DNA of 34,367 nt from a virus: IMG/VR virus record IMGVR_UViG_3300012920_000008, positions 1-34,367 of that record, one strand, 5' to 3'. Each line of letters opens with the position of its first letter. The stretch's first letter is position 1. Under the pieces are notes generated by a model. It was not told the origin of the DNA. It was given only the letters and a program-made list of their open reading frames with translations, and made no database searches. Positions 13,599 through 23,465 of this stretch are shown here, piece after piece. The position numbers and the translations under genes are program-made.

Positions 13599-16544
13599 CT
13601 ACTTGGCCGCGTCAATTTTTGCCTTCAGCTCTGGATAGATCATGTAGAGCTGCTGCCTCGCTGCTGACCGCTGACTTGCCACAATTGCCTTTAAATCGTT
13701 TAACTTGTCCTCGTCATCTTGAATACCAAGATATTCTTCTTGGTATATCCTATTCTCTAAACGATCCTTTAGCGTAGAGAAGACATCATAGCCCGTATCT
13801 TCTGGAAGCCTTCCAAATGAGTCCAGAGTATTAGTCAGCTCAATGTACTTCAACCTTTGATCTCTAGTCAGCATAACGCCGCTAATTTTTTTGGGGGTAC
13901 GCCCCACTGAACTGCCGAGACGCATAAACTCTGCATCAATTCCTGAATACTTTGTGTCCTTAATTCTGACAGGAGACCAGAACTCCCACGAAGCGCCTGT
14001 TCCTGCTTCTAAAACCTCATTCCACTCATTGACCGCCGGGGGTAAGTCTTTGCTAAAAAATGGATTGCGTGACTTGGCTTTTTCTAAAGCGATATACGCT
14101 CCACGCATCCAAGCTGGTGCATCTGTTACATCCATATCTGTAAATGGAACCTGACCTTCTGGCAACCCAACAGCTCGTTGAGTTGGATCGCCAGCTCTTT
14201 CAACCCCGGCCATGAATGAACTGCCACCAACAACAGGTACTGTACTGATAGCGGCGCTAGCTATTTTTTCGGAGAAAAGCTCTAACAGCAATTCTGCTTT
14301 AATTTTAGGGTCACGCTGGGTCAAGGCAAGCGACAACTCCTCTACTCCCTGCAACATTGGCTGGGTCATTGCGTACTCTGAGATTGCCAAAGTAAATGCT
14401 TGCGCTACCCCGCCTAGAGTGTCGGCGTCCTCTTCGTATTGAGAGTAGTATGCAAAGTCTGCAGCCATTGCCAAAAGTCCAGACACAGGATCAAATCGAG
14501 AATAGGTAATAGACCTGTATGTGCCATCCTCTTCGCCTTCAATGCCCATTGACTTAGCTAACTCTGAGCCTTTCCGAACATTAATTGAGTAGGGCTGTAT
14601 TCTTTGATTAGCTAATGACCGGCGGCCTTCGGGACTAGTCGGTCCAGCTCCCATGACAATGACATCTTGATTTTCATCAGTGTCGTAAAGACCAGATGCA
14701 AGATACGTCATAGCACCCATGATCGCAGACCCGGTTGCAATTTTACCCAAAGCAATGTCGGCATCTCTGCCGCCAGCCATAATCGCTTCTCTGATTTTTG
14801 GATGGGCGACAGCAAGAGGAGTGCGCTCAAAAACTGCTGTCATAATATTGACCGGGGTTCTAAAGAACGGCACAAACAGTTTGACCAAAGGATGCGACAT
14901 AAAATGTTGCGCACCGGATAGTGCTTCCAGATCATTTTGGAAGGTCATTACCCTTGCAGCTTCTTTTGTGTCTGCAACCATTTGCGGCGGAGGATTGTTG
15001 AGCAGCTCCACACGCCTCTGCCCAGATATCTCTCTGGCCTCTGCTGCAGTCTTGCCAGCCTGAATTGCTTGATCGTATGCGTCACCGGCTTGCATTTCGA
15101 CAAGCTGGTGTAGCTTCATTCTGGCCCCGGTAACTTTAAAGTATTCGTCTTCCATTAGAAGAGCGCGGCTGGCTAACCTTTGGCTTACACCAAAGATGTT
15201 GACAGAAGCGGCCATAAGATTGCCTTTGCGTATCTCTTCTCCTATGACTCGCAGATCGCCGGTTGTGCCGATAGCTCTGCGTCTACGGGTGTCGATCTTT
15301 GAAGCAAAATCACCAGCCTCTTCGGTAATCGCTGTTTTTCCTGCAATCAATATCGCGTCAAAGAAACCGGCCCGGATGCCTTCTAGTTGCGCAATCATTT
15401 CTCTGGCGCGAACCTTTTCTGCCTTGCCAATGCCTAGACCGCGTCTTCCAGAGCTAATTGCTGCGGCCATGCCAGTTTCTAGTACTTGCTGATATCGGAA
15501 CATTGTATTACCAGCAATGTTCACAGCATGAGTCACCGGAGAAGATAAAAGTGAGTTGATCCAGATTTCCATGACAGCGTCCATGCCACGGCCAATCAAG
15601 CCGCCCTTAGCCATCTGTATTCGCTTGTTTGGATTATCTAAGACCATGTACATGCGCAGCATGTGATCAATATCTTGAGCGTTCTCAAGCCCGAATAATT
15701 GATCTGCTCTCGACGCAGCGTCTGGGAAACCAGCTTTGTTTAAAGTGCGCAGTGCATACAATGCTCGGCCAGCTTCTGATCCAGCGCCAGAAACACTTGC
15801 TGCTATTTGGGCCTCAAGCCTAAGTAATTGCAAAGACCTGTTTCGTAATTCTTCTGTCGGCGTAGAAATGTATTTTACAATAGAAGCGCTCGTTTCCTGC
15901 ATGACACCGTCTAAGGCAACAATACCCGCGACTAGCTCTTCTGCGTTTGCAGATTCACCGGGCGCTCTGGTTGCCCAATCATGCACTAGCTGATCCATGT
16001 TCTTGTTCTTGGCTAAAGCAAGAATCGCGTCCATATTTAGCGTTCCGCGCCGCTGATGCTCAAACAAATCCTGATTAATATTTCTCAGGGTTTGCATGTA
16101 CTCCTCATAACTTGGCACTTCGTAAACAGTGTCAATGCCACCAATACCCTTAATCTCAGGGTAATTAATACCTTTGACATAGTCCCCGCCCAAAGCCTCG
16201 TTAAGACCGGCAATCATCTCGGGATCTTCTCTGATAACTAGCCGTCCACCAACTTCTTGGATCGCCTTATCTGGCAAGTCTCTACCAGCTCTCTTCTCTG
16301 CCTGTAGTGTTTTCTCAGACAAGAACTTACCAATACCCCCAACAAGGCCAGCAACCTGTAGTGGCTCGTCTGTGTTTTCTATTGGCTGCTCTTCTAGGAA
16401 ATCTGGTTGATCAATAGGGCTTTCATCTGCAATTAGACTAGGAGCTTGATTCTGATCAGGATCTTGACCACCAAAGACGGCCTCTGTAGCAATAGTGCCA
16501 GCTACCGTTTTATCTATTTTTTTCTCTAGTTCTTTGCTGATCAT
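13599..16544 (-). CDS. Large internal virion (ejection) protein
   Basis: 981 residues, the last and largest of three ejection-type proteins following the nozzle, as gp16 does in T7. The first 60 residues are disordered and acidic. The region SPVTHAVNIAGNT (335-347) and a later FVPFFRTPVNIMTA are hallmarks I associate with large internal proteins of marine podoviruses. A hydrophobic stretch (IATGSAIMGAMTYLASG) could enter the membrane. No lytic transglycosylase motif is visible. It should form part of the DNA ejection conduit. Confidence 0.75.
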   Translation of the reverse strand: MISKELEKKIDKTVAGTIATEAVFGGQDPDQNQAPSLIADESPIDQPDFLEEQPIENTDEPLQVAGLVGGIGKFLSEKTLQAEKRAGRDLPDKAIQEVGGRLVIREDPEMIAGLNEALGGDYVKGINYPEIKGIGGIDTVYEVPSYEEYMQTLRNINQDLFEHQRRGTLNMDAILALAKNKNMDQLVHDWATRAPGESANAEELVAGIVALDGVMQETSASIVKYISTPTEELRNRSLQLLRLEAQIAASVSGAGSEAGRALYALRTLNKAGFPDAASRADQLFGLENAQDIDHMLRMYMVLDNPNKRIQMAKGGLIGRGMDAVMEIWINSLLSSPVTHAVNIAGNTMFRYQQVLETGMAAAISSGRRGLGIGKAEKVRAREMIAQLEGIRAGFFDAILIAGKTAITEEAGDFASKIDTRRRRAIGTTGDLRVIGEEIRKGNLMAASVNIFGVSQRLASRALLMEDEYFKVTGARMKLHQLVEMQAGDAYDQAIQAGKTAAEAREISGQRRVELLNNPPPQMVADTKEAARVMTFQNDLEALSGAQHFMSHPLVKLFVPFFRTPVNIMTAVFERTPLAVAHPKIREAIMAGGRDADIALGKIATGSAIMGAMTYLASGLYDTDENQDVIVMGAGPTSPEGRRSLANQRIQPYSINVRKGSELAKSMGIEGEEDGTYRSITYSRFDPVSGLLAMAADFAYYSQYEEDADTLGGVAQAFTLAISEYAMTQPMLQGVEELSLALTQRDPKIKAELLLELFSEKIASAAISTVPVVGGSSFMAGVERAGDPTQRAVGLPEGQVPFTDMDVTDAPAWMRGAYIALEKAKSRNPFFSKDLPPAVNEWNEVLEAGTGASWEFWSPVRIKDTKYSGIDAEFMRLGSSVGRTPKKISGVMLTRDQRLKYIELTNTLDSFGRLPEDTGYDVFSTLKDRLENRIYQEEYLGIQDDEDKLNDLKAIVASQRSAARQQLYMIYPELKAKIDAAK

Positions 16545-18211
16545 TTTTTGGGCCTCGTTTTTCTTACCCTTTTGCCATTGCTCGTTGGGCTACTCGCGTC
16601 ATCATCTCTTCGTACTCTGGCTTGTCCATCGCTGCCTCCGCTTCTTCTTGACGACGATCCCAATCTTCTCGCGTCAATACCCGAGGCTTCGATGATGTTG
16701 TCATCGTCTCGGATGACGATTCTTGGCTCACCTTTTCCGGGGTTGTTGTTGACTTTGGTGTAAGCATCTGCTGCTCCTTCCTCTACTAATTGATCAAACG
16801 CTTTAGTTGGATCTGTTCCTACTTTTGCCACTTCTGGCGGAATTAATCTGTCCTTACTTACAAACCTAGAATACATTCTTTGCAATGCCACTTCTGGGTC
16901 AACCATCATGTCAACCAAGGTAATCCTGTATCCAAACTTTTTGGCTGGCCCGATATATCCTGAAATAATGTTCTCTGCCTTACCGCCAACCATTGGCACA
17001 ACAATGTTGTTACCTGTTCTAATAGATGCTCCAAAGACTAGCTTGTTAATTTGTGAGCTTTCCTCGTGAACCACGTTAGACCCAACTCCGTTATCGTATC
17101 CCGGAATCAGCTTCTTAGCTTCGTCAGCATCAATTATCATTGCACCTTTGTGTCTAGCAATTGGATTGGCCATTTTGCTTTTACCGGCTGCGGGCGGCCC
17201 AACAATGATAATCAACTCTTTATCTTGCTTAACTGGATTTGCCGGGGCAGGCATTTTGTCATCAGTCCAAGCAAATGTCTTAGCGTGATTTACTAACCAA
17301 TCAGTTGCTGCTTCGTAACCTTTAATTTTTTCACCAGCTTCAGATGTATAGTTTCGTGACTCTTGCCACTCTGAGGTATTCCAAACACCTTGCTTTTTGG
17401 CAACCTCTTCAGTGGTTGGCCTCGACAACATTTCATTGGTTGTGTTCTCAACGTGAGGATGTTTCTCCAAAGTTTCAGAATTGGCTTTTGAATCGAGCAA
17501 CCTTTTGAAATCTGGTTTTGTGGAAACATACCCAGTGCTTTGAATGAATTCACCGTCTTTGGTCATAATGAACTGACCAGTTTCTGCGTCTGGTGAGCCG
17601 GGAGCAAGCTGTAAATCATCTTTTGATCCGGGGACTTTTTCCAAAGTGCCGGTTGCGCTTGGCGTTCTCGGAGTTTCAAACGGCTCACCTACCATGCCTT
17701 TTAAAGTTTTGGCTCCTTTGACCGCACCCTTGGCTCCAGCAGTTGCAGCTCCACCAACGCCAACAAATGACCCTGCTTCAGCTCCTGCTTTAATGCTTTC
17801 CTTAATTTGATCCGAAACAGGAAGAATATCTGCTGCTTCTCGGATAAATTTAAGAACGACTTCCGACCCGTAGTCTTCGGAGATGCCAGCCATAGTATTC
17901 AAGAACGTATCAAGCTTCTGACCCTCTTCCGCTGTCAGACCTTCATACGCTCCAGCGAGCAGTCCTATGATGTCTCCGGGAGCGCCGACTGTTCCTGCAA
18001 CCGCACCGGGGACAATACCACCAACAAGTGTTAACGCAGCGCCGCCCATCGCTTCGGCAAAACGCTGTAGCCCTTCTTGTGGTGTAATGAAGTTTTCACG
18101 GTTTATATCATCCTGTGTATACAGGTTACCGTCGCCACCCCCATATAGCTGTACCCCAGACTGACCCAGCTCAATAGATTCTGCAAGTTTTTGCTCTAGG
18201 TCATAGTTCAT
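16541..18211 (-). CDS. Ejection-type protein fused to a zeta-toxin-like kinase domain
   Basis: 556 residues. The first 160 are typical of an internal virion protein, with a Gly/Ala-rich hydrophobic stretch (56-90). A linker leads to a P-loop kinase of the zeta/UNAG-kinase type: Walker A GPPAAGKS at 338-345, IIDADEAKK (Asp361/Asp363 region), VHEESS at 381-386, and YSRFVSKDRLIPP at 447-459 with the paired Arg expected for ATP binding. Zeta toxins phosphorylate UDP-N-acetylglucosamine and block wall synthesis. No epsilon-like antitoxin is seen. After residue 510 the sequence is low-complexity and basic, while another frame looks more natural (see 16564-16767). Confidence 0.8.
   Translation of the reverse strand: MNYDLEQKLAESIELGQSGVQLYGGGDGNLYTQDDINRENFITPQEGLQRFAEAMGGAALTLVGGIVPGAVAGTVGAPGDIIGLLAGAYEGLTAEEGQKLDTFLNTMAGISEDYGSEVVLKFIREAADILPVSDQIKESIKAGAEAGSFVGVGGAATAGAKGAVKGAKTLKGMVGEPFETPRTPSATGTLEKVPGSKDDLQLAPGSPDAETGQFIMTKDGEFIQSTGYVSTKPDFKRLLDSKANSETLEKHPHVENTTNEMLSRPTTEEVAKKQGVWNTSEWQESRNYTSEAGEKIKGYEAATDWLVNHAKTFAWTDDKMPAPANPVKQDKELIIIVGPPAAGKSKMANPIARHKGAMIIDADEAKKLIPGYDNGVGSNVVHEESSQINKLVFGASIRTGNNIVVPMVGGKAENIISGYIGPAKKFGYRITLVDMMVDPEVALQRMYSRFVSKDRLIPPEVAKVGTDPTKAFDQLVEEGAADAYTKVNNNPGKGEPRIVIRDDDNIIEASGIDARRLGSSSRRSGGSDGQARVRRDDDASSPTSNGKRVRKTRPKK
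16564..16767 (-). CDS. Overlapping reading frame, 67 aa (nested gene or frameshifted C-terminus)
   Basis: This frame is +1 relative to the zeta-domain gene. Its ATG at 16767 follows GAGGAAGGAGCAGCAG, a strong Shine-Dalgarno at normal spacing. The product has a Ser/Thr-rich N-terminus and a well-formed charged helix (TREDWDRRQEEAEAAMDKPE). In the main frame the same DNA encodes an unnatural Ser/Arg-rich tail. Either a separate small protein is made here, or the main protein is meant to shift frame near 16690. Confidence 0.5.
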   Translation of the reverse strand: MLTPKSTTTPEKVSQESSSETMTTSSKPRVLTREDWDRRQEEAEAAMDKPEYEEMMTRVAQRAMAKG

Positions 18212-18212
18212 T

Positions 18213-19895
18213 CTATTCCTCGCTTAATTTTTTGAATCTTATGTAGTCTTGCAAAGCTTTTGTTACAGGACTATCAGCGCCAAATTGTGGATCAGCTATG
18301 GCTTTCTGCAAAAGCACTTCTGGATTATCTGATTTGTATTTAGCTTTTACTTGAAAATAAGCAGTTCTTGCAGCTTTCCTCGTAGCTGCAGTTCGTCTTT
18401 CATCGGTAGCCGTTTGTATCAGAGGCTTTACAATATCCATGGGGTCAACGTCAGGCTCTTCTCGCAACTTAAAAAACAACTTGGATTCTATAGCTGCAAC
18501 TTCTTGCATCGCCTGACGATCTATTGCGTCTGTGTTGTAAAGAGGCTTGTCTGGTAAACCTATCTGACGCTTAACCTCTTTCATAGCGTTCTGGTAGTTT
18601 GTCTTGCGCGACAAGCGAACTTTTTCTAAAAGTGATACATAGGTATCACTGGTGATCTTGCCTTGTGTCCTGACCGTGTTGACGGCTTTCTCGGTAATCG
18701 TGTTGTTAATAAACATACTATTTAGGCGTTCTACTTCTGCGTCGTCATCAACGCCTCCGTCTGTCATCATTGCGTCAGCGTAAGAACTATACTTATCAGC
18801 GTCGTATACTGACAGCTCTTCTAGTGCGTCCTTCATCCCTTGAACATCACCTTTAAGCTTTGCAGAAACTAACATAACAACTGCGTCGTCAGCCTTTTCA
18901 CGCATCTCTCTATCGTTTCTGGCATCTTCAGCAGACTCTAAAGCGTTCTGAGTGCTGATTGCTGAAACAATTTGTTTTCGCGTTTCAAGGCGCAATGCTT
19001 GGTTCATGCTATCCAAAACAGTTTGAGCTTGAGTTGTTAGATGTCCTTTCTGCCCTTCCAAAGCTAACAAGCCTTTGCCGGGGTCTTGGATGACATCAGA
19101 AACAATAGCGTTTACCTTTGCTGTGTTTACCCTCTGCTCAAGCTCATTTAGCTTTGTTTGAGTTAAGGCTGGGTCATCAAGCTGCACACCCTTTGCTGTA
19201 ATTCGATCTCTAAGCGACTGCACATAATCGTCAATCGAAACAAACTCACCATTGTTTATAGTCCCGCCATTGATAACGACGTTATCAACTTCACGTATGT
19301 CTTGATCTATTGCCGCCCTAAAGACTGATTCCTGATCATCTTTAATGCGTTGCATTTGGGTTTTTGTAGCAGATAAGAATGCTGAATTGCCTGTTGTAGC
19401 TAACGACGCTTTAAGCTTTGATGCGGCGGTTGGGCTGACATCCTGCAAAGTGCTGCCATAAGTATTTTGGATTTCTATTAATCCAAGCTGAAGCTGGGAC
19501 AAATCAATTTGTTCTGCTTCAAACAGTGTTTGGAGATTGCTAATTGAGTCACGAGCCTCTTTCTCCATGTTGACAGAGAGTGTTTCCAAAGCAGCCGTTC
19601 TTGCGGCTGTCCCAAAAACAGAAAACGTATCTCCCGGCAAAAGTGACTCAGGGTCTGCCCCTGACTTTTTAGCCTCTTCAAGCTGCTCTTTTGTCGGCGC
19701 TCTAGTTGCTCCGTACTCTACGCCCTTAACTTTGGCTTGCTGTTCAGCAACCCCAAAAGCAGCCCTAGAGACGCGGTCCATCGCAGCAGAAAACGCCTCG
19801 GCGCTTCTTGATGCCTGTGTCAGCGCAGCTCCGGGATAACTCGGGCTGACGACTGATAGCAAACCTTCTTTTCTGTAACGCGGTAGTTCAGCCAT
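18213..19895 (-). CDS. Internal virion protein, helical
   Basis: 560 residues, almost entirely helical with many Gln/Glu/Lys heptads and no membrane segment. It lies between a gp14-like protein and the zeta-domain protein, so it is the middle ejection protein (T7 gp15 position). It starts MAELPRYRKEGLLSVVSPSYPGAA; the opening segment is probably a docking arm. Start and stop abut the neighbours. No enzymatic motif is seen. Confidence 0.72.
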   Translation of the reverse strand: MAELPRYRKEGLLSVVSPSYPGAALTQASRSAEAFSAAMDRVSRAAFGVAEQQAKVKGVEYGATRAPTKEQLEEAKKSGADPESLLPGDTFSVFGTAARTAALETLSVNMEKEARDSISNLQTLFEAEQIDLSQLQLGLIEIQNTYGSTLQDVSPTAASKLKASLATTGNSAFLSATKTQMQRIKDDQESVFRAAIDQDIREVDNVVINGGTINNGEFVSIDDYVQSLRDRITAKGVQLDDPALTQTKLNELEQRVNTAKVNAIVSDVIQDPGKGLLALEGQKGHLTTQAQTVLDSMNQALRLETRKQIVSAISTQNALESAEDARNDREMREKADDAVVMLVSAKLKGDVQGMKDALEELSVYDADKYSSYADAMMTDGGVDDDAEVERLNSMFINNTITEKAVNTVRTQGKITSDTYVSLLEKVRLSRKTNYQNAMKEVKRQIGLPDKPLYNTDAIDRQAMQEVAAIESKLFFKLREEPDVDPMDIVKPLIQTATDERRTAATRKAARTAYFQVKAKYKSDNPEVLLQKAIADPQFGADSPVTKALQDYIRFKKLSEE

Positions 19896-20431
19896 TAAGT
19901 CATACCTCCCATACCGCTATTATAGAAATAAGTGCCTTGACCGTATGTGACGCTGCCTTTGGGTGTAGGGCTGGGAGGCTTGCCACCGCCAATCATCGCG
20001 GCGCTAAACGCGGCCTGACCAATCTGGCTAATAGCACCTATTCGTGCTTGATACATTGCTTGCGCACCAGCTTGTCTTGCATCAATTGCAGTCAGGATGC
20101 CACTCAGTTGAATCAACTCGGCATTATCCTGAACCATCAAAAGATCTTCTGTTCCAGCTCCGTATGCAAAAGTCTTGAGCATTGCCGGAGTTCCCGACGC
20201 AGCATCAATAGAACCGGCTGCTGACCTTGCATTAATTGTCGCTGCATACGCCCCCATCTTTTCCATGATATTAAGAGCCTTGCGCTTCTCATTTGTTTCA
20301 GATTGACCAGCTTGCAGCTCTGCAATCCTAGCCTTTACACCAGCTAACTTTTGCTGAATTTTGCCAGATTGATAAGTGCCGTATGCACCAAGTAGTTTTG
20401 TCGTTACTGCAATTGCTGCTGCTGCTTCCAT
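19895..20431 (-). CDS. Internal virion protein, gp14-like
   Basis: 178 residues with alanine-rich helices and a Gly-rich C-terminus (GGGKPPSPTPKGSVTYGQG). Size, composition and position directly after the nozzle gene match T7 gp14, the first protein ejected into the outer membrane. RSAAGSIDAASGTPAML is a motif I recall from podovirus proteins of this class. Confidence 0.75.
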   Translation of the reverse strand: MEAAAAIAVTTKLLGAYGTYQSGKIQQKLAGVKARIAELQAGQSETNEKRKALNIMEKMGAYAATINARSAAGSIDAASGTPAMLKTFAYGAGTEDLLMVQDNAELIQLSGILTAIDARQAGAQAMYQARIGAISQIGQAAFSAAMIGGGKPPSPTPKGSVTYGQGTYFYNSGMGGMT

Positions 20432-20432
20432 T

Positions 20433-23400
20433 TTACTGCCCTGTTGATACTTCGTAATCGAGCGATAACACAGTCATATCTAACGGTTCGCTCTGGGTAA
20501 TCGTGATTGTCGCGTCTCGCGTGTATCCTAGCAAGGAACCTTTTTTCTTAAAGCCTGTAAACGGAGTAATAAATCCGTTAGTGTCAGCATCAAACGCGAT
20601 GATCTCCCCATCTATGGTTAGTCCTTGCGTCTCAAAAAGCTTTGCGGTCACTGTTAAGATTTTCTTGCGATATGCTCTGATTGGACCAGAAGACAGCCTA
20701 GCTTCAAACGGCAAGATTTTAATTGTCGATGTATACGGCAATCCAACTTCAAAAGAATTAGTTGCTGCTGTAGCAAATGAAATAGCTCCACTTGAAACAG
20801 TTTTGTCTGACTCAACAACGCCGTTTCTTAAAACATCAAGCGTTTTACCTTCAAGATATGTTAATTGAGAAACGCTTGCTGTAGAACCTGAAACCGTTTC
20901 GTGTTTTGCAGAATCAGTGTTTAGGGTTTCTACAAAACGCTCAACATAATATTTTACGGCGCCGTTAATCGTGCGTTTTACGACTGTATAAACATCAGAT
21001 ATATCTACACCAACTTCAACGTAATTGCCGTCTGTCGTCCACTCGCTGGGGGCAACGATCTGCTCTGATCGCAATAACGTAAAACAAGCAATCGAACCAT
21101 CGTCGTCATTAACAATTAGTACACGATCACCCTCATCAGTTGACGTAGCCTTGCGAACTGCTAAAGACGACGGATTTTTTAACAAGTGAGAAGACAGCAA
21201 ACTGATTCTAGTAGAAATGTAACCAGCCACCGAATCATTAAATAAGAACTCAGACAAAGTCTTACCTTGGCGCTGGATAAATAAAGTCGATCCGTCAATA
21301 TTGACAACAGGAATGCCCGGCTTGACACCATTAGATGTCTGCTCCTTGACCGACAAGGTTGATGGCGTGATCGGATCGCCCAATGTTTGCGGAATGTAGA
21401 ACTCACCGCCAGTGGTAAATATCTGTAAGTTGCGTCCTGAGTACAGATCTACAATTGCATTAAACCTGCCAGTATCTAATGTAGCTTCAAGTCCGGCATC
21501 ATCTAATTGCTCGCCCGGATCAAAGTTAAAAAAATCAGAAACTCGGCTACCCCAAAGTGTTGATGGACGAGACTTTGAGCCACCCAAAAACAGCCGTCCT
21601 TCGTGAAACACGCAGGAACGAGGCCAGCCACGAGTGTCTGACCAAACATCTTCGTACCCGTACTCTAGCTCCCAGTTACCTGATGTTATTGCGTCAGTAT
21701 CAAAAAACGGTATTTCAGTAACAACTTTAACCACTGTGTCGCTTACAAACTCTGTGACCCGAGCGCGTCCAAATCCGTTTTTAGCAACAATATATTCGTC
21801 AACACTGTCCTCACCGAAAGCCCTAACCTGATACTGTGACGTATTATCAGGGGTAGTGGTAAACGCTGGATAAACAGTTGCTACCTTGGTGCTAGCGACA
21901 TAACTAGCAATATGCCTTACCTGACCGCTTCCTGTCCCGGCAGTGATTTTTATGTGCAGCCCAGCACATTGATTGTCTGAAGTATATGAAGACGACGACT
22001 TCAGCGTAATCGTATTTGATGTCCCTGCCTGAGCTGTTCCGGTATCTGTCGTCACAGATGACGCAGTCAATGTGATGTTACCTGTCACATCTGAAGGAGT
22101 AATTGTGTATTGAGGATCATCAATATTTAGGGTGTATGCAAATTTTGGAATATGAGAAAAAGTTAAATCAGAAACTGTCCAGTTGCTGTCCCCTGCACCG
22201 CGCTGAATAAACTGTGGATGCATATCTGGATGCACCAGAATTAAAGAGTCGGCTGCTTGAGTAAAGTTAATTGTATCAACATACCTATTACGCAGTGCGG
22301 GTATTTCAAAATAATTATTAGATGTGCCATTGATGTTCGTAACTAGCGCACCGTTTTTGAAAACATACATACGCCCTTGAGTCAATACCAACATATAAGA
22401 ATCATCAACAGAAAACTCAAAGTGAACCATTTTGAACTTTGGGACAAATGCATTAGGTACAATGATTAAGTCATTTTGAGAAGATGTTGTTCCCTCAACG
22501 TAGTAATACGTTGACTCGTCATCACGCACATAAAATGCGTAATGGACTTCTGGTGGATGACTAAATGCACTGGCTGAGTCATTTCGTGACGCTGTAGAAA
22601 GATCGTATGCCGTAGCCAGCTCGTACACTCTTTCTCCAATATAAATTTTTGAACCATTGTTAGCAAAAGAGAAATACCACCGATTATCACCTCGTATCCC
22701 GACATCAATCTCATGGCTCTGAGTTTCACCAATAAAGTTATAAGCAGACGCAAGATTATATTGCACCAATTTCATTTCATCATTGTTGTCTATCCCCGGA
22801 TTGTTTGAGCCAGATGTTGAATCAGACAACAAAATAAATGCTTTAGTGCCATCACCATTAAACTTGATGTCGTATGTTCTAAAATTTGCATGGCTGTCGT
22901 ATAGAACTTGTCTTGTTACTGAAACACCAGCAGTCGACAAATCCCAAGCTGTACTCAACACAGATTCTGAAATATTGCTTAATGACGACGCGTCGCCACA
23001 GCCAAATATTCTTAGTCCGTCATGGCTCATCGTAAGACCGTTAAAAGCTAGGCCATGAGCAGAGGTTGCTGTGTAAGTTATGTTTGTAACATCCCAAGCG
23101 GTTCCCATTGAGAACTGATTAACATAATGCTCAGTGCCAGAGTCGCCGGTATTTAAAACGTACATTTCTGTACCGTCTGGTTTAAACCAAATGCCATTAT
23201 CGTTTATAAACTCAGTGCCTGTGTGCGACGCAATTTGAATTGCAGCATTGAATGGCAAAAGATCAACAGTCTCGTAATCATTTGTCGTAACTTCTGCAAC
23301 AAATTCAGAACCATCACGCCTTGTAACACCACCCTGTGGCAGTATCGTTACATTTTGCGCTATCTGCAGCCCGTTATAGTATTGCTGAAGATCAATCCGG

Positions 23401-23465
23401 GCATTGATTTTTGGATCAATTTCGCCAGTAGTGAAATTAGATTGTACCGAGACAATCCTGCTCAT
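20433..23465 (-). CDS. Tail nozzle protein (gp12-like) with inserted propeller-like repeats
   Basis: 1010 residues. The N-terminus (NFTTGEIDPKINARID, ILPQGGVTRRDGSEFV) is diagnostic of podovirus nozzle proteins. The normal sequence seems to resume at about 343 (FKMVHFEFSVDDSYMLV) and continues with GWPRSCVFHEGRLFLGG, another hallmark. Between residues about 75 and 342 lie four to five degenerate repeats (FKPDGTEMYVL, STAWDLSTA, FANNGSKIYIG) of the same family as the protein at 9234-10832. The ATGA overlap with the adaptor gene is typical. Confidence 0.88.
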   Translation of the reverse strand: MSRIVSVQSNFTTGEIDPKINARIDLQQYYNGLQIAQNVTILPQGGVTRRDGSEFVAEVTTNDYETVDLLPFNAAIQIASHTGTEFINDNGIWFKPDGTEMYVLNTGDSGTEHYVNQFSMGTAWDVTNITYTATSAHGLAFNGLTMSHDGLRIFGCGDASSLSNISESVLSTAWDLSTAGVSVTRQVLYDSHANFRTYDIKFNGDGTKAFILLSDSTSGSNNPGIDNNDEMKLVQYNLASAYNFIGETQSHEIDVGIRGDNRWYFSFANNGSKIYIGERVYELATAYDLSTASRNDSASAFSHPPEVHYAFYVRDDESTYYYVEGTTSSQNDLIIVPNAFVPKFKMVHFEFSVDDSYMLVLTQGRMYVFKNGALVTNINGTSNNYFEIPALRNRYVDTINFTQAADSLILVHPDMHPQFIQRGAGDSNWTVSDLTFSHIPKFAYTLNIDDPQYTITPSDVTGNITLTASSVTTDTGTAQAGTSNTITLKSSSSYTSDNQCAGLHIKITAGTGSGQVRHIASYVASTKVATVYPAFTTTPDNTSQYQVRAFGEDSVDEYIVAKNGFGRARVTEFVSDTVVKVVTEIPFFDTDAITSGNWELEYGYEDVWSDTRGWPRSCVFHEGRLFLGGSKSRPSTLWGSRVSDFFNFDPGEQLDDAGLEATLDTGRFNAIVDLYSGRNLQIFTTGGEFYIPQTLGDPITPSTLSVKEQTSNGVKPGIPVVNIDGSTLFIQRQGKTLSEFLFNDSVAGYISTRISLLSSHLLKNPSSLAVRKATSTDEGDRVLIVNDDDGSIACFTLLRSEQIVAPSEWTTDGNYVEVGVDISDVYTVVKRTINGAVKYYVERFVETLNTDSAKHETVSGSTASVSQLTYLEGKTLDVLRNGVVESDKTVSSGAISFATAATNSFEVGLPYTSTIKILPFEARLSSGPIRAYRKKILTVTAKLFETQGLTIDGEIIAFDADTNGFITPFTGFKKKGSLLGYTRDATITITQSEPLDMTVLSLDYEVSTGQ

